From: Daldinia sp. FL1419
Taxonomy: Eukaryota > Ascomycota > Sordariomycetes > Xylariales > Hypoxylaceae
NCBI GenBank assembly: GCA_025201765.1
Contig: MU623401.1
Span: 124,001 to 188,000 of the forward strand
DNA length: 64,000 nt
Direction of reading: 5' to 3'
Positions 53,446-64,000 of this stretch are shown here, piece by piece. A model generated the notes under the pieces. It ran no database searches. It saw only the letters and a program-made list of their open reading frames with translations, and was not told the origin of the DNA. Within the stretch, counting starts at the first letter, position 1, and each line of letters opens with the position of its first letter. The position numbers and the translations under genes are program-made.

Positions 53446-55161
53446 TTACTCTTTTTTAGCAAATCTTGCCAGAGCAGGACCCAGCTCGACCTCTTTTTCC
53501 TTTTGCTTGCCCTCCCGCTGCTGTAATTGTTCTTTCCAGAGTTCTTCAACTTTGAGCCTCTTCTCGTCAATAATATTCTTGCCCCGCTGCTTTCGTAGAT
53601 AACGCCGGAGCGCACTGTTCTTTCCGCGAGCCCTGTTCCTAATTTCTGTCTCAATATCAACGGGCTTTGCATCCAAGTCTTTCTCGGCTTGGCGTTGCTG
53701 CTCGGAACGTAGATCGAGGTTACCAATAAAGTTAGGATCTAGTGCAATCATCTCGGGCTGCAACTTGTTCAACAACGACCTGACTTCGGTTTCTTGTCGT
53801 TGCTTGGCTGTCTCGAACGGATTAACTTCCAGAGCATCGAAGTTGGGTTCACCAGCGCCAGGGACGATGATCGATGAAAAGCCTTCATCATGACCCAGTC
53901 CCAGGATATCTTCAAACGGACACCAGCGTACGCGCTCGATGCGCTTGCCCTCACCTCCCCAGGACATGTATGGACTTTGAACTTTTTCTTGCTCGGCAGC
54001 GTGCTTGGAATAAAGTCCCTTCCAAATTGTCGTCTTCGTACCCCATCCTACCGCAGTTAAGCCTCGATCTGATATTGCGATCGACGATGCGGGTTGTCTC
54101 GTAAAATAACTATTGACTTCTTTGAACATCCTTATATCCCAAACAGCCATTTTGCAATCTTGCCCTGCCGATACCATGTATCGGCCTTCTCTATCAATAG
54201 CCAATGATCGGACCGGGCCTCTGTGCGCCAATAGTTTCACTAGTGGCTCGTGTGAGTTTGGGGACCACAGAGTTACGGTTCCGTTCTGATGGCCCGCATG
54301 CAATACGGCGTTATAGGGGTTCTGCGTAAGAGAAACCGGTGCCCCGAGCTTCGTCGGTATTTCCGTTACCAGTTGACCGGTAGATACGTCCTGATACTTA
54401 AGAAAACCAGACATTCCCTAGCCTCACAATTAGTAACAATAGAGCCACGGTACGTCAAATCTACTAACCAATGTTGCCAATAAAAAGTGGTACGGTAAGA
54501 ATTCCATATGAGTTACTTCCTGGTGTTTCCTAAGGCAATGTACTTCAACTCCCTGGCGATCGTATATGTAGACATGTTTCTTTTGCGATACGGCAAAGAA
54601 CTGATTATTGTGAAGCCATTTTGCATCGCGGACTGTTTCTCCCAGCTGTAACTCACACCCCAACTTGCCTTCGCGCCAATCCATAGTCGCGACATGGCCT
54701 CGGCGTCCTGCCAATAGCAGTTCTCGACCGTTTCGGGAATAATCGAAAACGTAAGGACCAAGCTGATCAAGCTTCAACTCGAATCGCTTCTTCGCCAACT
54801 CGGAGGAGACTTCGCCTAATATATCTTCTTGTCGTACTCTATACGTCCTCTCCAATTCGTGTTCAGGCTCTAGGAAACCGCTAGTATTCTCGAGAAGAAT
54901 TTCTGCATCTTTCGCCTTCACAGTAGCCTCCTTGTACTTGTGCTCGAGGGATTTCAGGTTGCTGCGTAGTTTCTTGTCCTTGACAGCTTTAACGTTTACT
55001 CTGCTTCCTCGACCGTAGTCTCTTTGCGCTTCCTTTAAGCGTCGTCGCCTCTCACGCTCTTCTTTCGGAACAAGTTCCGTTCTGGCTCGTTTAATTACAC
55101 GGGCACCATTATCGTAATCTTTTTTGGATGGCTTGGCCACGGTTTTCGTCTCGGCCTCCAT
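53446..55161 (-). CDS. UTP7: Utp7, WD40 protein of the small-subunit processome (WDR46 homologue)
   Basis: Exon 1 55161-54469, a 51-nt intron (GTTAGT ... GGCTAG), exon 2 54417-53446; 554 residues. A basic, charged N-terminus (KEERERRRRLKEAQRDYGRGS) precedes WD40 repeats (MDWREGKLGCELQLGETVRDAKWLHNNQFF in pieces, NGTVTLWSPNS, DCKMAVWDIRMF) and the conserved C-terminal BING4 domain (PFEDILGLGHDEGF, VPGAGEPNFDALEVNPF). Utp7 is a U3-snoRNP component required for 18S rRNA maturation in the nucleolus. The splice restores FLLATL-GMSGFLKYQD. It is divergent from TSR1, another 40S factor, across a 478-bp shared promoter. Confidence 0.95.
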
Positions 55162-55639
55162 CTTGGTCCGTTAGATAAGGGTGGCCGTTTTCGATGGAGC
55201 GAAGTAGGACTTGTAAGCAGTCAGTACTTGGAGAGATTGTCAAGCGCAAAAGGTCGGCATTCAATTGCCAAGCCGAACTTCAATGCGCAAACCCAAAAAT
55301 TTCTGAGCAACTGAAAGATAAGAAAACGATAAGAAGATAAGATATAGAGTTCCATAAAAAAGTTGTTATCGGTGGATGCTTGGTCTGATAAGCGATCCTA
55401 AACCAAAGCCGCCAGGGCCGCACAGAAAAAAATAATTGTCGATAAGACCCCCATTACGATTACCGATAATACTTATTATTTCAATTGCCCCTCCGCCCCT
55501 CCAAAGACCTGTCAAGCCAATACTGGCTCAGCCAAAATTTTGACGTAGATTCTGATCTTACTAGGAATTCTTGTAGCCATAACAACTTTCCAATCTGGCG
55601 TCGCTACCATTCAGGTTCAAAGCTGGAGGCGACGGGAAA
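55162..55639. promoter_or_regulatory. Shared divergent promoter of UTP7 and TSR1
   Basis: 478 bp between two ribosome-biogenesis genes. AAAAATTT at 55295-55302 is the core of the yeast RRPE (ribosomal RNA processing element). Several GATAAG/CTTATC motifs occur (about 55318-55340, 55387-55393, 55439-55444). No perfect PAC (GCGATGAG) site was seen. Confidence 0.45.
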
Positions 55640-58135
55640 ATGCCGTCCGCAGTGGCCACTCACTCTCACCGGCCGACTACCAAAGTTGCGCCCAAGACTT
55701 TCAAATCTAAGAAAGCCACCAAAGGCGCATTGCGAGATCAGGCCAAAGGTGAGATCGCAACTGCATTCGCATGTTGTATGCGCTTTTCTTACTAACTCCA
55801 AACCTCCAAAGGCAAAGTACCCAATGAAAAGGGCCTGCGCAAAACACCACATCAGCAAGTCATGTCCAAGTTCGATCGTCGCAACCAAGCAAAGCAGCGC
55901 CAGCTTGCGAAACACAAGGAACATCAGAAAGAGACCTCGGTGTTCTCTGGAAGGGATGGAGCGCCACGAATAGTCGCCGTAGTACCGCTCTGCGCCGACA
56001 TCGACGTCTTAGCGGCCATCAAGAGCCTTAACAGCAGTCTCGATATCGAAACCGACGGCTCCGAGTCTAGTTTCCGAGTATCTGTCGACAGATTCAAGCA
56101 GAAGCTTCAGTATGTACCAGTCTCGAGGGATCTTACCGCTTGCATCGATGCGGCAAGGGTCGCAGACTACGTCCTATTCGTATTATCATCGGAGACAGAG
56201 GTGGATGCTTTAGGCGAACTTATTATTCGAAGTATCGAGAACCAGGGCATGTCCACGTTGTTCACAGCCGTCCAGAATTTAGACAAGATTCAGCCTGCGA
56301 AAGCCCGCCCAGATGTCGTCAAGTCTCTAGTATCTTTTATGACACATTTCCACCCAGGACAGGAAAAGATATATAGCCTCGACTCGAGACAAGAATCCTC
56401 AAATCTCATGAGGTCGCTCTGTACGACGACCCCAAAGGGGATCCACTGGAGAGACCAGCGCTCGTGGATGCTTGTCGATGATGTCCAGTGGGCATCTAAT
56501 GAAGACGAGCCGACAGTATTAACGGGTATCGTTCGTGGAAAGGGTCTCAAGGCTGACCGATTAGTCCACGTCGGGGATTGGGGTACTTTCCAAATCGAAA
56601 AGATCACAGCTGCACCTCTTCCTACTAAGAAGCGGAAGGATGACGGAATGGCTGTAGAGGAAACAGAATCGGAGAACGTCTTAGAGACACCGGGCGAGGA
56701 CCAAGACGATCTTGTCGAGTTGGCTCCGGAGGAAGTAATGATGGATGACGCAGATATGGAAGAGATAAAAGAGCCGACGACCAAAAAGGGTGTGTTGCTG
56801 GACGACCATCACTATTTCTCCGAGGAGGAGCTAGAGGAGTATAAACAACCAAAGAAGTTACCCAAGGGAACATCATCATACCAAGCGGCTTGGTATCTAG
56901 ACGATGTGTCGGATTCCGAGTCGGAAATGGACGACCAAGAAATGGAAGATGCCCAGGACGAATTTACTCCTGCTGCTCCAGAGGATGGCATGGAGGGTAT
57001 GGCCAATGCTGAGCCCACCGAAGCCGCCATGTCGGAGTATCCTCAGTCAGAGATGTTTATCGAGCCCGATGAGGAGGACGATGCGGCACAGTTAGAAGCA
57101 TACCGTTCTAGGAAGCGTGATGAGGTTGAGGAGGACAAAGAGTTCCCTGACGAGATCGAATTACACCCGAACGTCCTCGCAAGAGAACGGTTAGCAAAAT
57201 ACCGAGGATTAAAGAGTTTACGGACAAGTCCCTGGAACACGGAGGAAGATCGGCCATTCCAGCCTGAGGAATGGTCGAGATTATTACAAATATCAGACTA
57301 CCAGTCTTCTCGGAATCGTTCAATAAGGGAAGCCCTAGTTGGTGGTGTGGCTCCTGGAACAAGAGTTCATATTCACCTTCGAAACGTCCCGAAGGAGCTA
57401 GAGAAGTCGTACAGCCCTTCGCGGCCAGTCTCTCTCTTCTCCCTCCTACGACACGAAAATAAGAAGACGTCGTTGAACTTTGACATTACGCACAAGGAGG
57501 ACTACGAACAATCCATTAAGGCCAAGGAGGAGCTCATCGTCCAATGCGGTCCTCGACGATTTATCGTTAACCCTCTATTTTCGCTTCCCGGTAATACCGA
57601 GAACGACGTTCACAAGTACTGCCGATATCTCCACCCGGGTCAGTCTGCTATTGCGACGTTCATGGGCCCTATTACTTGGGGATCTGTACCGACGTTGTTC
57701 TTTAAGCGAACGATTTCCGAGGGAGGAGACGGCCAATCAACCGTTCCTCTACAATTAGTAGCCACTGGAACGGCTCGTGCGCCTTCGACGTCTAGAGTCG
57801 TCGCCAAGCGCGTCATCTTGACGGGCCACCCTTACCACATCCACAAGAAGGTCGTTACCGTCCGGTACATGTTCTTCAACCGAGAGGACGTGGAGTGGTT
57901 CAAGGCGCTACCCCTATGGACGAGGAGGGGTAGAAGTGGATATATCAAAGAGACTCTTGGTACCCACGGGTACTTCAAGGCCAACTTTGACGGAAGAATC
58001 AACCCGCAAGATGCGGTCGGTGTTAGTTTATACAAGCGCGTGTGGCCGAGGAATGCTGTTCCCTTCACCGGGCCTCTCCTGGAAGAAGGGGCATTGGGAG
58101 TTCAGGACGAGGCTATGGACGAGGACGTCCTATAA
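55640..58135 (+). CDS. TSR1: Tsr1, GTPase-like 40S ribosome assembly factor
   Basis: Exon 1 55640-55748 (MPSAVATHSHRPTTKVAPKTFKSK...), 63-nt intron (GTGAGA ... CCAAAG), exon 2 55812-58135; 810 residues. The splice gives QAK-GKVPNEKGLRKTPHQQVMSKFDRRNQAKQ, the conserved Tsr1 N-terminus. The GTPase-like domain (APRIVAVVPLCADID from about residue 75) lacks canonical P-loop residues, as in all Tsr1 proteins, and is followed by the AARP2CN part, a long acidic region (about 275-420) and the C-terminal domain (GTRVHIHLRN, FNREDVEWFKALPLWTRRGRSGYI, LGTHGYFKANFDG). Tsr1 sits on pre-40S particles, blocking premature eIF5B binding until late cytoplasmic maturation. It shares a divergent promoter with UTP7. 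Confidence 0.96.
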
Positions 58136-58380
58136 ATATCAGGGTATATGGGTCATAGAATATCTATGCATGTGTCGTTTGTCAGTCACATTGGGGACAT
58201 ATCACGTTAGGGAGCCTTTAGATCTCGATCATTCGGATTATTATGAGAGAAATGAGAAACGGGTCAAATCTAGTACCAATTCGGTTACATACCTGTTTTT
58301 CGTCCCGGTGAAACTCGTCTCAATATGTAAACTTGCGAAGCAGGGCAATGTGACTGACAGTAATTTTTCAATTAGTTGAC

Positions 58381-59416
58381 TTAAACTAACGTCTCCAACC
58401 CAGCCGTCGGCTTCGGCCCCCCTTTAGATTTACACGCCTCCTCGGCACCACTCGCCTTCCACGCGCTGATGATCAGATTAACGATATGATCGACACCAAC
58501 ACCCTTCTTAACCTGCGCAAACACCGTCGGGCCGCCCTCCCTCATCTTCCTCGCGTCGCGCTCCATGACGCCCAAATCGGCGCCGACGGCCTCCGCGAGA
58601 TCCGTCTTGTTGACGACGAGCAGATCGCTCTGCGTGATGCCGGGGCCGCCCTTGCGCGGGATCTTGTCGCCGCCGCTGACGTCGATGACGTAGATGATGA
58701 AGTCGGCGAGTTCGCGGCTGTAGTTCGCGGCGAGGTTGTCGCCTCCGGATTCGATGAGCAGGATGTCGGTGGCGAATTCACGGTGGAGGTCTTCGAGGGC
58801 GGAGAGGTTGGTTGATACGTCCTCGCGCACGGCGGCGTGGGGGCAGCCGCCGGTTTCGATGGCGCGGATGCGGGGCGCGGGGAGCGCGAGGTGCCGCGTG
58901 AGGAATTCGGCGTCCTCGCGGGTGAAGATGTCGTTGGTTACGGCGGCGATGGAGTACGAGGAGCGCAGGGCGAGGCAGAGGGATAGCATTAGGGCGGTTT
59001 TGCCGGACCCGACGGGGCTGGTGGCAGTATTGGTATTAGTATATTAATTTAATATGAACTGTGGTAGTATGTTATGAAGAGGGCATGTCGTATAATGAGG
59101 TATGCATGACATATACGTGCGTAATATAAACGTCTATGTAGCCTCCCTTTGCGACATCTCATCTCATCTCATCTTAGATCTTATAAAAGGGGGACGGGAC
59201 AGGACGGTGATACTCGAACTAAACTCACCCTCCAATGCCAACGGTAAACGCTCTCTCGTACCAATTACGGCCCTCGACGATGGGCATCTCTCGCCCGAGA
59301 AAGCTACCGGGTCCATCGAGGATCTCGTGCGAGTGCCCGTGCTCGGCGACGGAGAAGCCGTCGTGGGAGTGGTTGGTGAAGCCTCCGTCGTGGGAATGCA
59401 GGTGAGCGGTTGCCAT
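58381..59416 (-). CDS. ureG: Urease accessory protein UreG (nickel-insertion GTPase)
   Basis: Exon 1 59416-59229, a 211-nt intron (GTGAGT ... CCACCAG, long for this window), exon 2 59017-58381; 274 residues. The junction falls inside the P-loop: GIGG-PVGSGKTALMLSLC. The N-terminus is His-rich (HLHSHDGG, HSHDG, HGHSHE), a nickel-binding extension typical of eukaryotic UreG. Other family marks are VTNDIFTREDAEFL, IETGGCPHAAVREDVS (the invariant Cys-Pro-His metal site), ESGGDNLAANYS, DVSGGDKIPRKGGPG and NKTDLAEAVGADL. With UreD/UreF it delivers nickel to apo-urease in the cytosol, allowing use of urea as nitrogen source. Exon 2 is much more GC-rich than its surroundings. Convergent with TSR1. 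Confidence 0.97.
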
Positions 59417-60182
59417 TGCGGGGACGTGATGGGGGGGGTTTTAACTACGGTACTGGGTGTATTTGTACGATGGGATTGATCACAATGTCGCTTGTATTTC
59501 TTCGACTGAAGTTTATAAAAAGAGTCTGAATAACTAGTGTATTTTTTAAAATTTCTTATTATCAGACTAGGTTAATCTTTTTTTTCCTTTTTGCTTATTC
59601 CTTACGCATGCGTATTATCCAACAAACTCGCTCACCGGGAAAGCGCCTGCCTCACTTCTGTACTCTGTAGTATCTCTGCTAGTATCTCTGCTAGTTATCT
59701 CTCCCATTCTTCCTTATCTATGGTGAGGGGCCGCCGAAGATCTACCCCACGTTCGGCGAAGCTACTAAACTGGGGACATTTTGGAGCTGTTTTATCTAGT
59801 TATCCTTTGGGCGCCTTTGTCGTTGACTCGTTTTGTTCCGGTCCGAAATAATTTGTTTGCTTGACTGAATAGACTTATATAAAGTTTTACAAGTGAAGTT
59901 GAAAATGGAGGCTTTTGTGATGTCTGTGGAAATGTCATTGCTAACTTTTGTTACGTAAATTGGATAGATGTTGACCTGTAATGAGTGTTTGCCAATACTT
60001 GCCAAGTTGCGAATCGATGCCCTACCAGCTTGGCTTCTAGCTTGGTTTCCCTTGGCTACTTCTTAGCGTGCATGTTTTCACAAACCGCAAGCGCCCGCTA
60101 GTTTGCGCTATTATATGCACATTTTACTAGTTCGTTTCTCAACAACAACAAACCCAATCACCATTCATAGAATGGCTTCAAA
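59417..60182. other. Intergenic between UreG and tRNA-Asp
   Basis: Upstream region of UreG and 5' flank of the tRNA. No gene supported; a TAGTATCTCTGC direct duplication lies near 59669-59692. Confidence 0.5.
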
Positions 60183-60265
60183 TCTCGATTGGTCTAGTGG
60201 TCAGGATACCTGCTTGTCATCGAACAAGTACGCAGGTGGCCGGGGTTCGATTCCCCGATCGAGAG
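60183..60265 (+). tRNA. tRNA-Asp (anticodon GTC) with an 11-nt intron
   Basis: Acceptor TCTCGAT pairs perfectly with ATCGAGA, followed by the discriminator G typical of tRNA-Asp. Box A is TGGTCTAGTGG and the T arm is CGGGG-TTCGATT-CCCCG. The anticodon stem CCTGC/GCAGG closes a loop whose spliced form is TTGTCAC, giving GTC at 60216-60218. The intron is 60220-60230 (TCGAACAAGTA), at the canonical 37/38 position; CTTGT (60213-60217) pairs with ACAAG (60224-60228), the usual anticodon-intron helix. A T run at 60270-60275 is the Pol III terminator. Confidence 0.93.
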
Positions 60266-60928
60266 TATATTTTTTCCAATTTGACTTATCAAATCAACAA
60301 TCGTCACTTCTTCTTCTTTTGCCTCACTCAATCGGTATTTCTATTTCTATTGGTATCATCGCTTTTCGTTGTTCACAATTTCTTATAACTGGATGTTGGT
60401 GGCTCCATGTGTCACTCTTTACTCCAGCTGTTGTTCAATATATCTTTTTTCCAAGTCGTCCGCGTATGATTTATTATGATTTTCCAGAACGCAACCTTCG
60501 GATAATAATTATGTGGTCAAATCCGTTCACTGATTCAATATTAACACGAAGGCATCTTTTCCTCGTCTAGACAAATCGGGTCTCAATATCGCATTAGTTT
60601 CGATCTTGATGCTCGTCGTTCAATACCTTTTCTAGCATCGTATATTAATTAGGTCTGACTAACTGTTCATCATTCGGTACCATCCGAAACCCTAGGGTTC
60701 TACCGGTTCTGCGGCTGTCGATCAAAGAGTTGTTGGCCGACGGTTGTCAAAATCTCCGAGCCGCCATCGTACAGCAGGGAGCACCTGGGAAGTACCACAT
60801 ATTGACCTTGTCCATGCTGTCCACATTGTCCATATTGTCCATACCAGTACCTATTGTCTCGAACCCACTCGAGATCGTGTATCATTCCTGGACCAACGCC
60901 TCACTCTTGCTTTCAACCTACCCACATG

Positions 60929-60960
<32 letters not shown>

Positions 60961-63900
60961 CAGTGCTGCAGCGCTGGCCCGAAGTAAATACGCAATACCC
61001 TTGTTGCTTTATCCCCCCCGCCCTCGTATTGGATCAAAGCATACGGGATCCGTACGGGATCCGCAGGCGAGGATTTACAGATGCGTGGCTTTGGCGGCTC
61101 GAATTATGTACTATGTAGGGTGTTGAGCAATACGTGCGTCGGTCATGGACTGCAATTATCACGCGGTTCAGGCTGCGAGTACCCATATGTAGTCCGCCCA
61201 AGGCTTACCTTCGGAATGCAAATAGAAATGTAGAAATTATCACGGGTTTAGTCGTGCCTGGCAGGATCTGCCAGCTCCAGGGAACGAGGCAAGGATGTGT
61301 GGGATTTACCACAGTGTGATTGTCGTTTACATAGTATATCGATCGTTCACGATGATTGCCTTTAGGAACCTTTTTACCTTACCTTAACTACCTGCTTACC
61401 TACCAGCCTAGTTTAACGTCGGCAAAGGGGGATTATTCAGGGGGGAAGGGGGTTGAATCTAGTGTAGCTTTGATTCCTACCCAGATACTCAAATATAGGT
61501 ACTCGAATCGTCTCCTCGGGACATTTGAACGTCAAACTCTGAAAATAGGTATTACATAGATGATACCCAAGATCGTCATCTGATATTCGTTCGTACCTCG
61601 GTTATCTCTAGGAGAATCAGTAACGTCAGTTGTCCCCAAGTAGCATCCCAGGTAGCATCCCAAGTAACATCCAGGTGGAAATAGAAGTGCCCAAGAGCTT
61701 CGAGAACGATGATTCGCCTACGATCGATAGCTCAGCGATCGCACGTAAGCGCATCTACAGGAGCTACGTTGTCGAACCAGGTCCTTCAACCGTCTCCATC
61801 CTCTCCAGATTTGTATACCTGGCAACGAGCAAGTGGTTCAAGCGTACAAAGATTCGATAGCAATAGCAATACACAAAACCATCATGGGCTGCCGATTGGC
61901 ATCCCTTCTCACAAGGTTACATGGCTTTCCCTCTTTTAGCTAATCTATAAGAGGATTTATGCATCGTCGCATCCCGGCCCGCGGATTTGTTGGTATGATT
62001 TTCTCATGTAGCAACCTAAAGTGCCGCCCGGCGAGACTCGACGGCGAGCGAGGACATTGGTGAGGTTCGAGCGTACATATGGGGATCTATATATGTATCT
62101 GTATCTGTATACATACATGGTTAGACATTCCGGGTCGGATTGTTCCCAGTTGTTTTGATTCGACGAGGGGATCTGGTTTAAACAATACCTACCTACTGTA
62201 GGTAACTCCTAATTAGTCTCTCTTTCTCTCTGTCTCTCTGTCTCTCGTCGACTTAGCGGTCGTACCACCACATGGGCAAGCCCCCGTTGTCTAATCGGCC
62301 TAGATCCCGCAAGGGGTGCGAGGTGCCGGTGTTCGGGACCACACTTTCAGTACTACAGGAACAAAAATGCAGGGAAACAAAACACCGAAGCCCATCGCGG
62401 GTAGGACACAGATGAGAGAGAATCAAATGTCGTGCAACTCCATATTATACTGCACATTCTACTCATTAGGGGGGGAGTATCCGTCCATCCTTGGCCTGAC
62501 AGAATTTGGAATGAGGGCGCCTTTTTTTCCTATCTCCATCTCGACATTGGTTCCATTCTGCTCCCTCTTCCACTCTTCCACTCTTCCTCTCTTCCCCTTG
62601 GGGAAAATGCTGCTACGCTAGGATGCTAGGGTATTCTAGGATATTGCTAGGGTACGTGCATGCGAGCTTCGTAGCACGAGCCATGCTGAAGACACAGCGT
62701 ATTTCGTAGAACTGGGGTCAATATGCACGACAAGGATGACATGGACCACGGTCAAGGATCCAACCGCCGTTGTCCCCCCATCGTCCCCCCTCCCCCATTT
62801 GTCCACCCTACCTAAGGCCTACCTAAGGTATGTTATATCGACTAGGGGGCCAAGGGTGCTTCTAAGGTTCGAAATTCAAATTCGTTCACTGCGATGTACA
62901 TGCAGGCCTACACCATGTTCCATATTCCATCTTCTTCAGGTAGCAGACCGCCTCGCCCTCTCTCTTTGGCTCCTTCAACTCCCACGAGAAAGACGGCGAA
63001 GGTCACAATGCAGTTACTATGTATAAGATCCAGAGCCGGGTAAATTATGACACCAGAAGTGCGTCTCGGCTCTGTAGCCAACGTGACTTCGACGCGCAGA
63101 GAAATCAGGGCGAACAAAGGGAGATCGAGGTCACGCACCAGCCCGGAAACTCTTTAGTACTTTACCCTAGTCTTGGGTCTTTTTTATTTTTTATTTTTAT
63201 TTTTTTTTCTCTCCATCCAAGCTAATGTAGCCTCTCCCTCTTTCATATGTACATATTACATAGATCGTAGAACTAGCTACATATGCTAATACATCTAATG
63301 TCCATCTAATACGTATACTAATTAATAACAAGGTAGCAGACGATACCCGATAGTCAAGCAGCGGACCACTGCCGTTCGGTACCGCTCACGCGCCCCTGTT
63401 ATTCCATGTCATCCCATGTTATGCCATGTTATCCATCCTACATTAAAAAGAGGCTTCATTCCGTTCTGCACGCCCTCCTGCCCCAGATTTTATTAATAAG
63501 AAGCCTACCTCCCTATTGTGGTAAACGATGGACCGCCCTGTCCGTCGTCTCTAGGAACCAATGTAACATACATAACTTCCATAGTATGTAATGTTATGTG
63601 TATGCAGCTATATATTCTTATACTTTTACCTTATAACCTTCGTGTTAGTCAAGAGAAGGTTTCCCTATTCCCTCTTGCCCTGCTACCTGCTCCCTCTGAG
63701 CTTCTTCCACCCTATCAGCTCTTAGCTCGTACGGATATACCTAATAATTAGGTCCGCCTTCCAAACTCTATCGCCTCGTTGTCTTACCTCTAGCTCCGGA
63801 AAGTTCGAATCTCGTGTCTCATCAGACGAGTCATGCATGTCGTGGGGTATGTGCAACCGAAATAGCAACTTAAAAGAGAAAAGACCAAGATTAATAGTCT

Positions 63901-64000
63901 CTTCCAATATTTGATCGTCTTCCTGAAAACCTAATACGCCTAATACGAAATTTCCGGCTCCAGTTTCTTGCTCATACCTTTTTCCTTCTAAAGTTACGAA
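60266..64000. other. 3.7-kb region without a supported gene
   Basis: Many short open frames, none with a recognisable domain or a convincing set of splice sites. Notable sequence features are a 29-nt A run (60929), two copies of TACGGGATCCG near 61042, three copies of GTAGCATCCCA-like units near 61640-61670, a CT-rich microsatellite (62217-62246) and T-rich tracts near 63178. Genes beyond the right edge may have their leaders here. Confidence 0.5.
60929..60957. repeat. Poly(A) run of 29 bases
   Basis: An uninterrupted A29 tract in non-coding DNA. It may be the tail of a retrotransposed (SINE/LINE-type) insertion, but no element body or target-site duplication was identified. Confidence 0.75.

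Noticed and set aside
62281..62345. tRNA-like stretch (TTGTCTAATCGG ... GTGTTCGGGACC)
   Set aside because: No acceptor pairing and no anticodon stem; box B is poor.
62316..62621. Open frame of 101 codons on the plus strand near the right end
   Set aside because: No domain, runs through C- and T-rich simple sequence, no splice context.
1..64000. CRISPR arrays, bacterial operons or biosynthetic gene cluster
   Set aside because: The window is eukaryotic. There are no regularly spaced repeats, and the enzymes present (serine hydrolase, dienelactone hydrolase, transporters) are not grouped around a backbone synthase.

Overview
This window is nuclear DNA of a filamentous ascomycete (Pezizomycotina, most likely Sordariomycetes; the order is not settled by the sequence). 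Supporting signs are short spliceosomal introns (about 50-80 nt) with GTRNGY donors and CTAAC/CTRAC branch sites, fungal protein families (Emi1, Yme2, Mch1, Sey1, Mif2), an HSP70 ending in EEVD, a urease accessory gene, and long AT-rich intergenic stretches full of the palindromic motif TAGGTACCTA. Genes lie on both strands with no operons.

Layout. 1-1799 (-) is the 5' part of a giant HECT E3 ligase (Tom1/HUWE1 type), cut by the window edge. A tRNA-Ala (4229) and a beta-lactamase-fold serine hydrolase (4686-5940) follow. 5.9-10.2 kb is an AT-rich gene desert with decayed retrotransposon integrase traces. Then come a Gyp5-like TBC Rab-GAP (10.2-13.2 kb), ribosomal protein S8 (14.6-15.3), a possible 25-codon spliced microprotein (16.05), an unknown RGG protein (16.4-17.6), an Mch1-like MFS carrier (19.7-21.4), a small secreted protein (24.2-24.8), threonine synthase (25.3-27.0), a YGL114W-like OPT transporter (28.4-30.9) and a six-exon dienelactone hydrolase (31.4-32.6).

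The right half is mostly housekeeping: intronless HSP70 with heat-shock elements (34.5-36.4), twin-CX9C Emi1 (37.0-37.7), mitochondrial Yme2 (38.6-41.3), the centromere protein CENP-C/Mif2 (42.3-44.6), RNase H2 catalytic subunit (48.4-49.5), the ER-fusion GTPase Sey1 (49.7-52.4), the divergent pair UTP7 and TSR1, both 40S assembly factors (53.4-58.1), UreG (58.4-59.4) and an intron-containing tRNA-Asp (60.2). From 60.3 kb to the end no gene could be supported.

The accessory-looking parts are (i) the 6-9.6 kb desert, (ii) 44.9-47.8 kb, where an LTR-like relic lies beside an AT-rich, intronless HNH-nuclease gene with a duplicated acidic tail, and (iii) 21.4-24.8 kb with the secreted protein. 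All gene models were spliced by eye from reading frames and splice signals; family names come from recognising conserved motifs, not from database searches.
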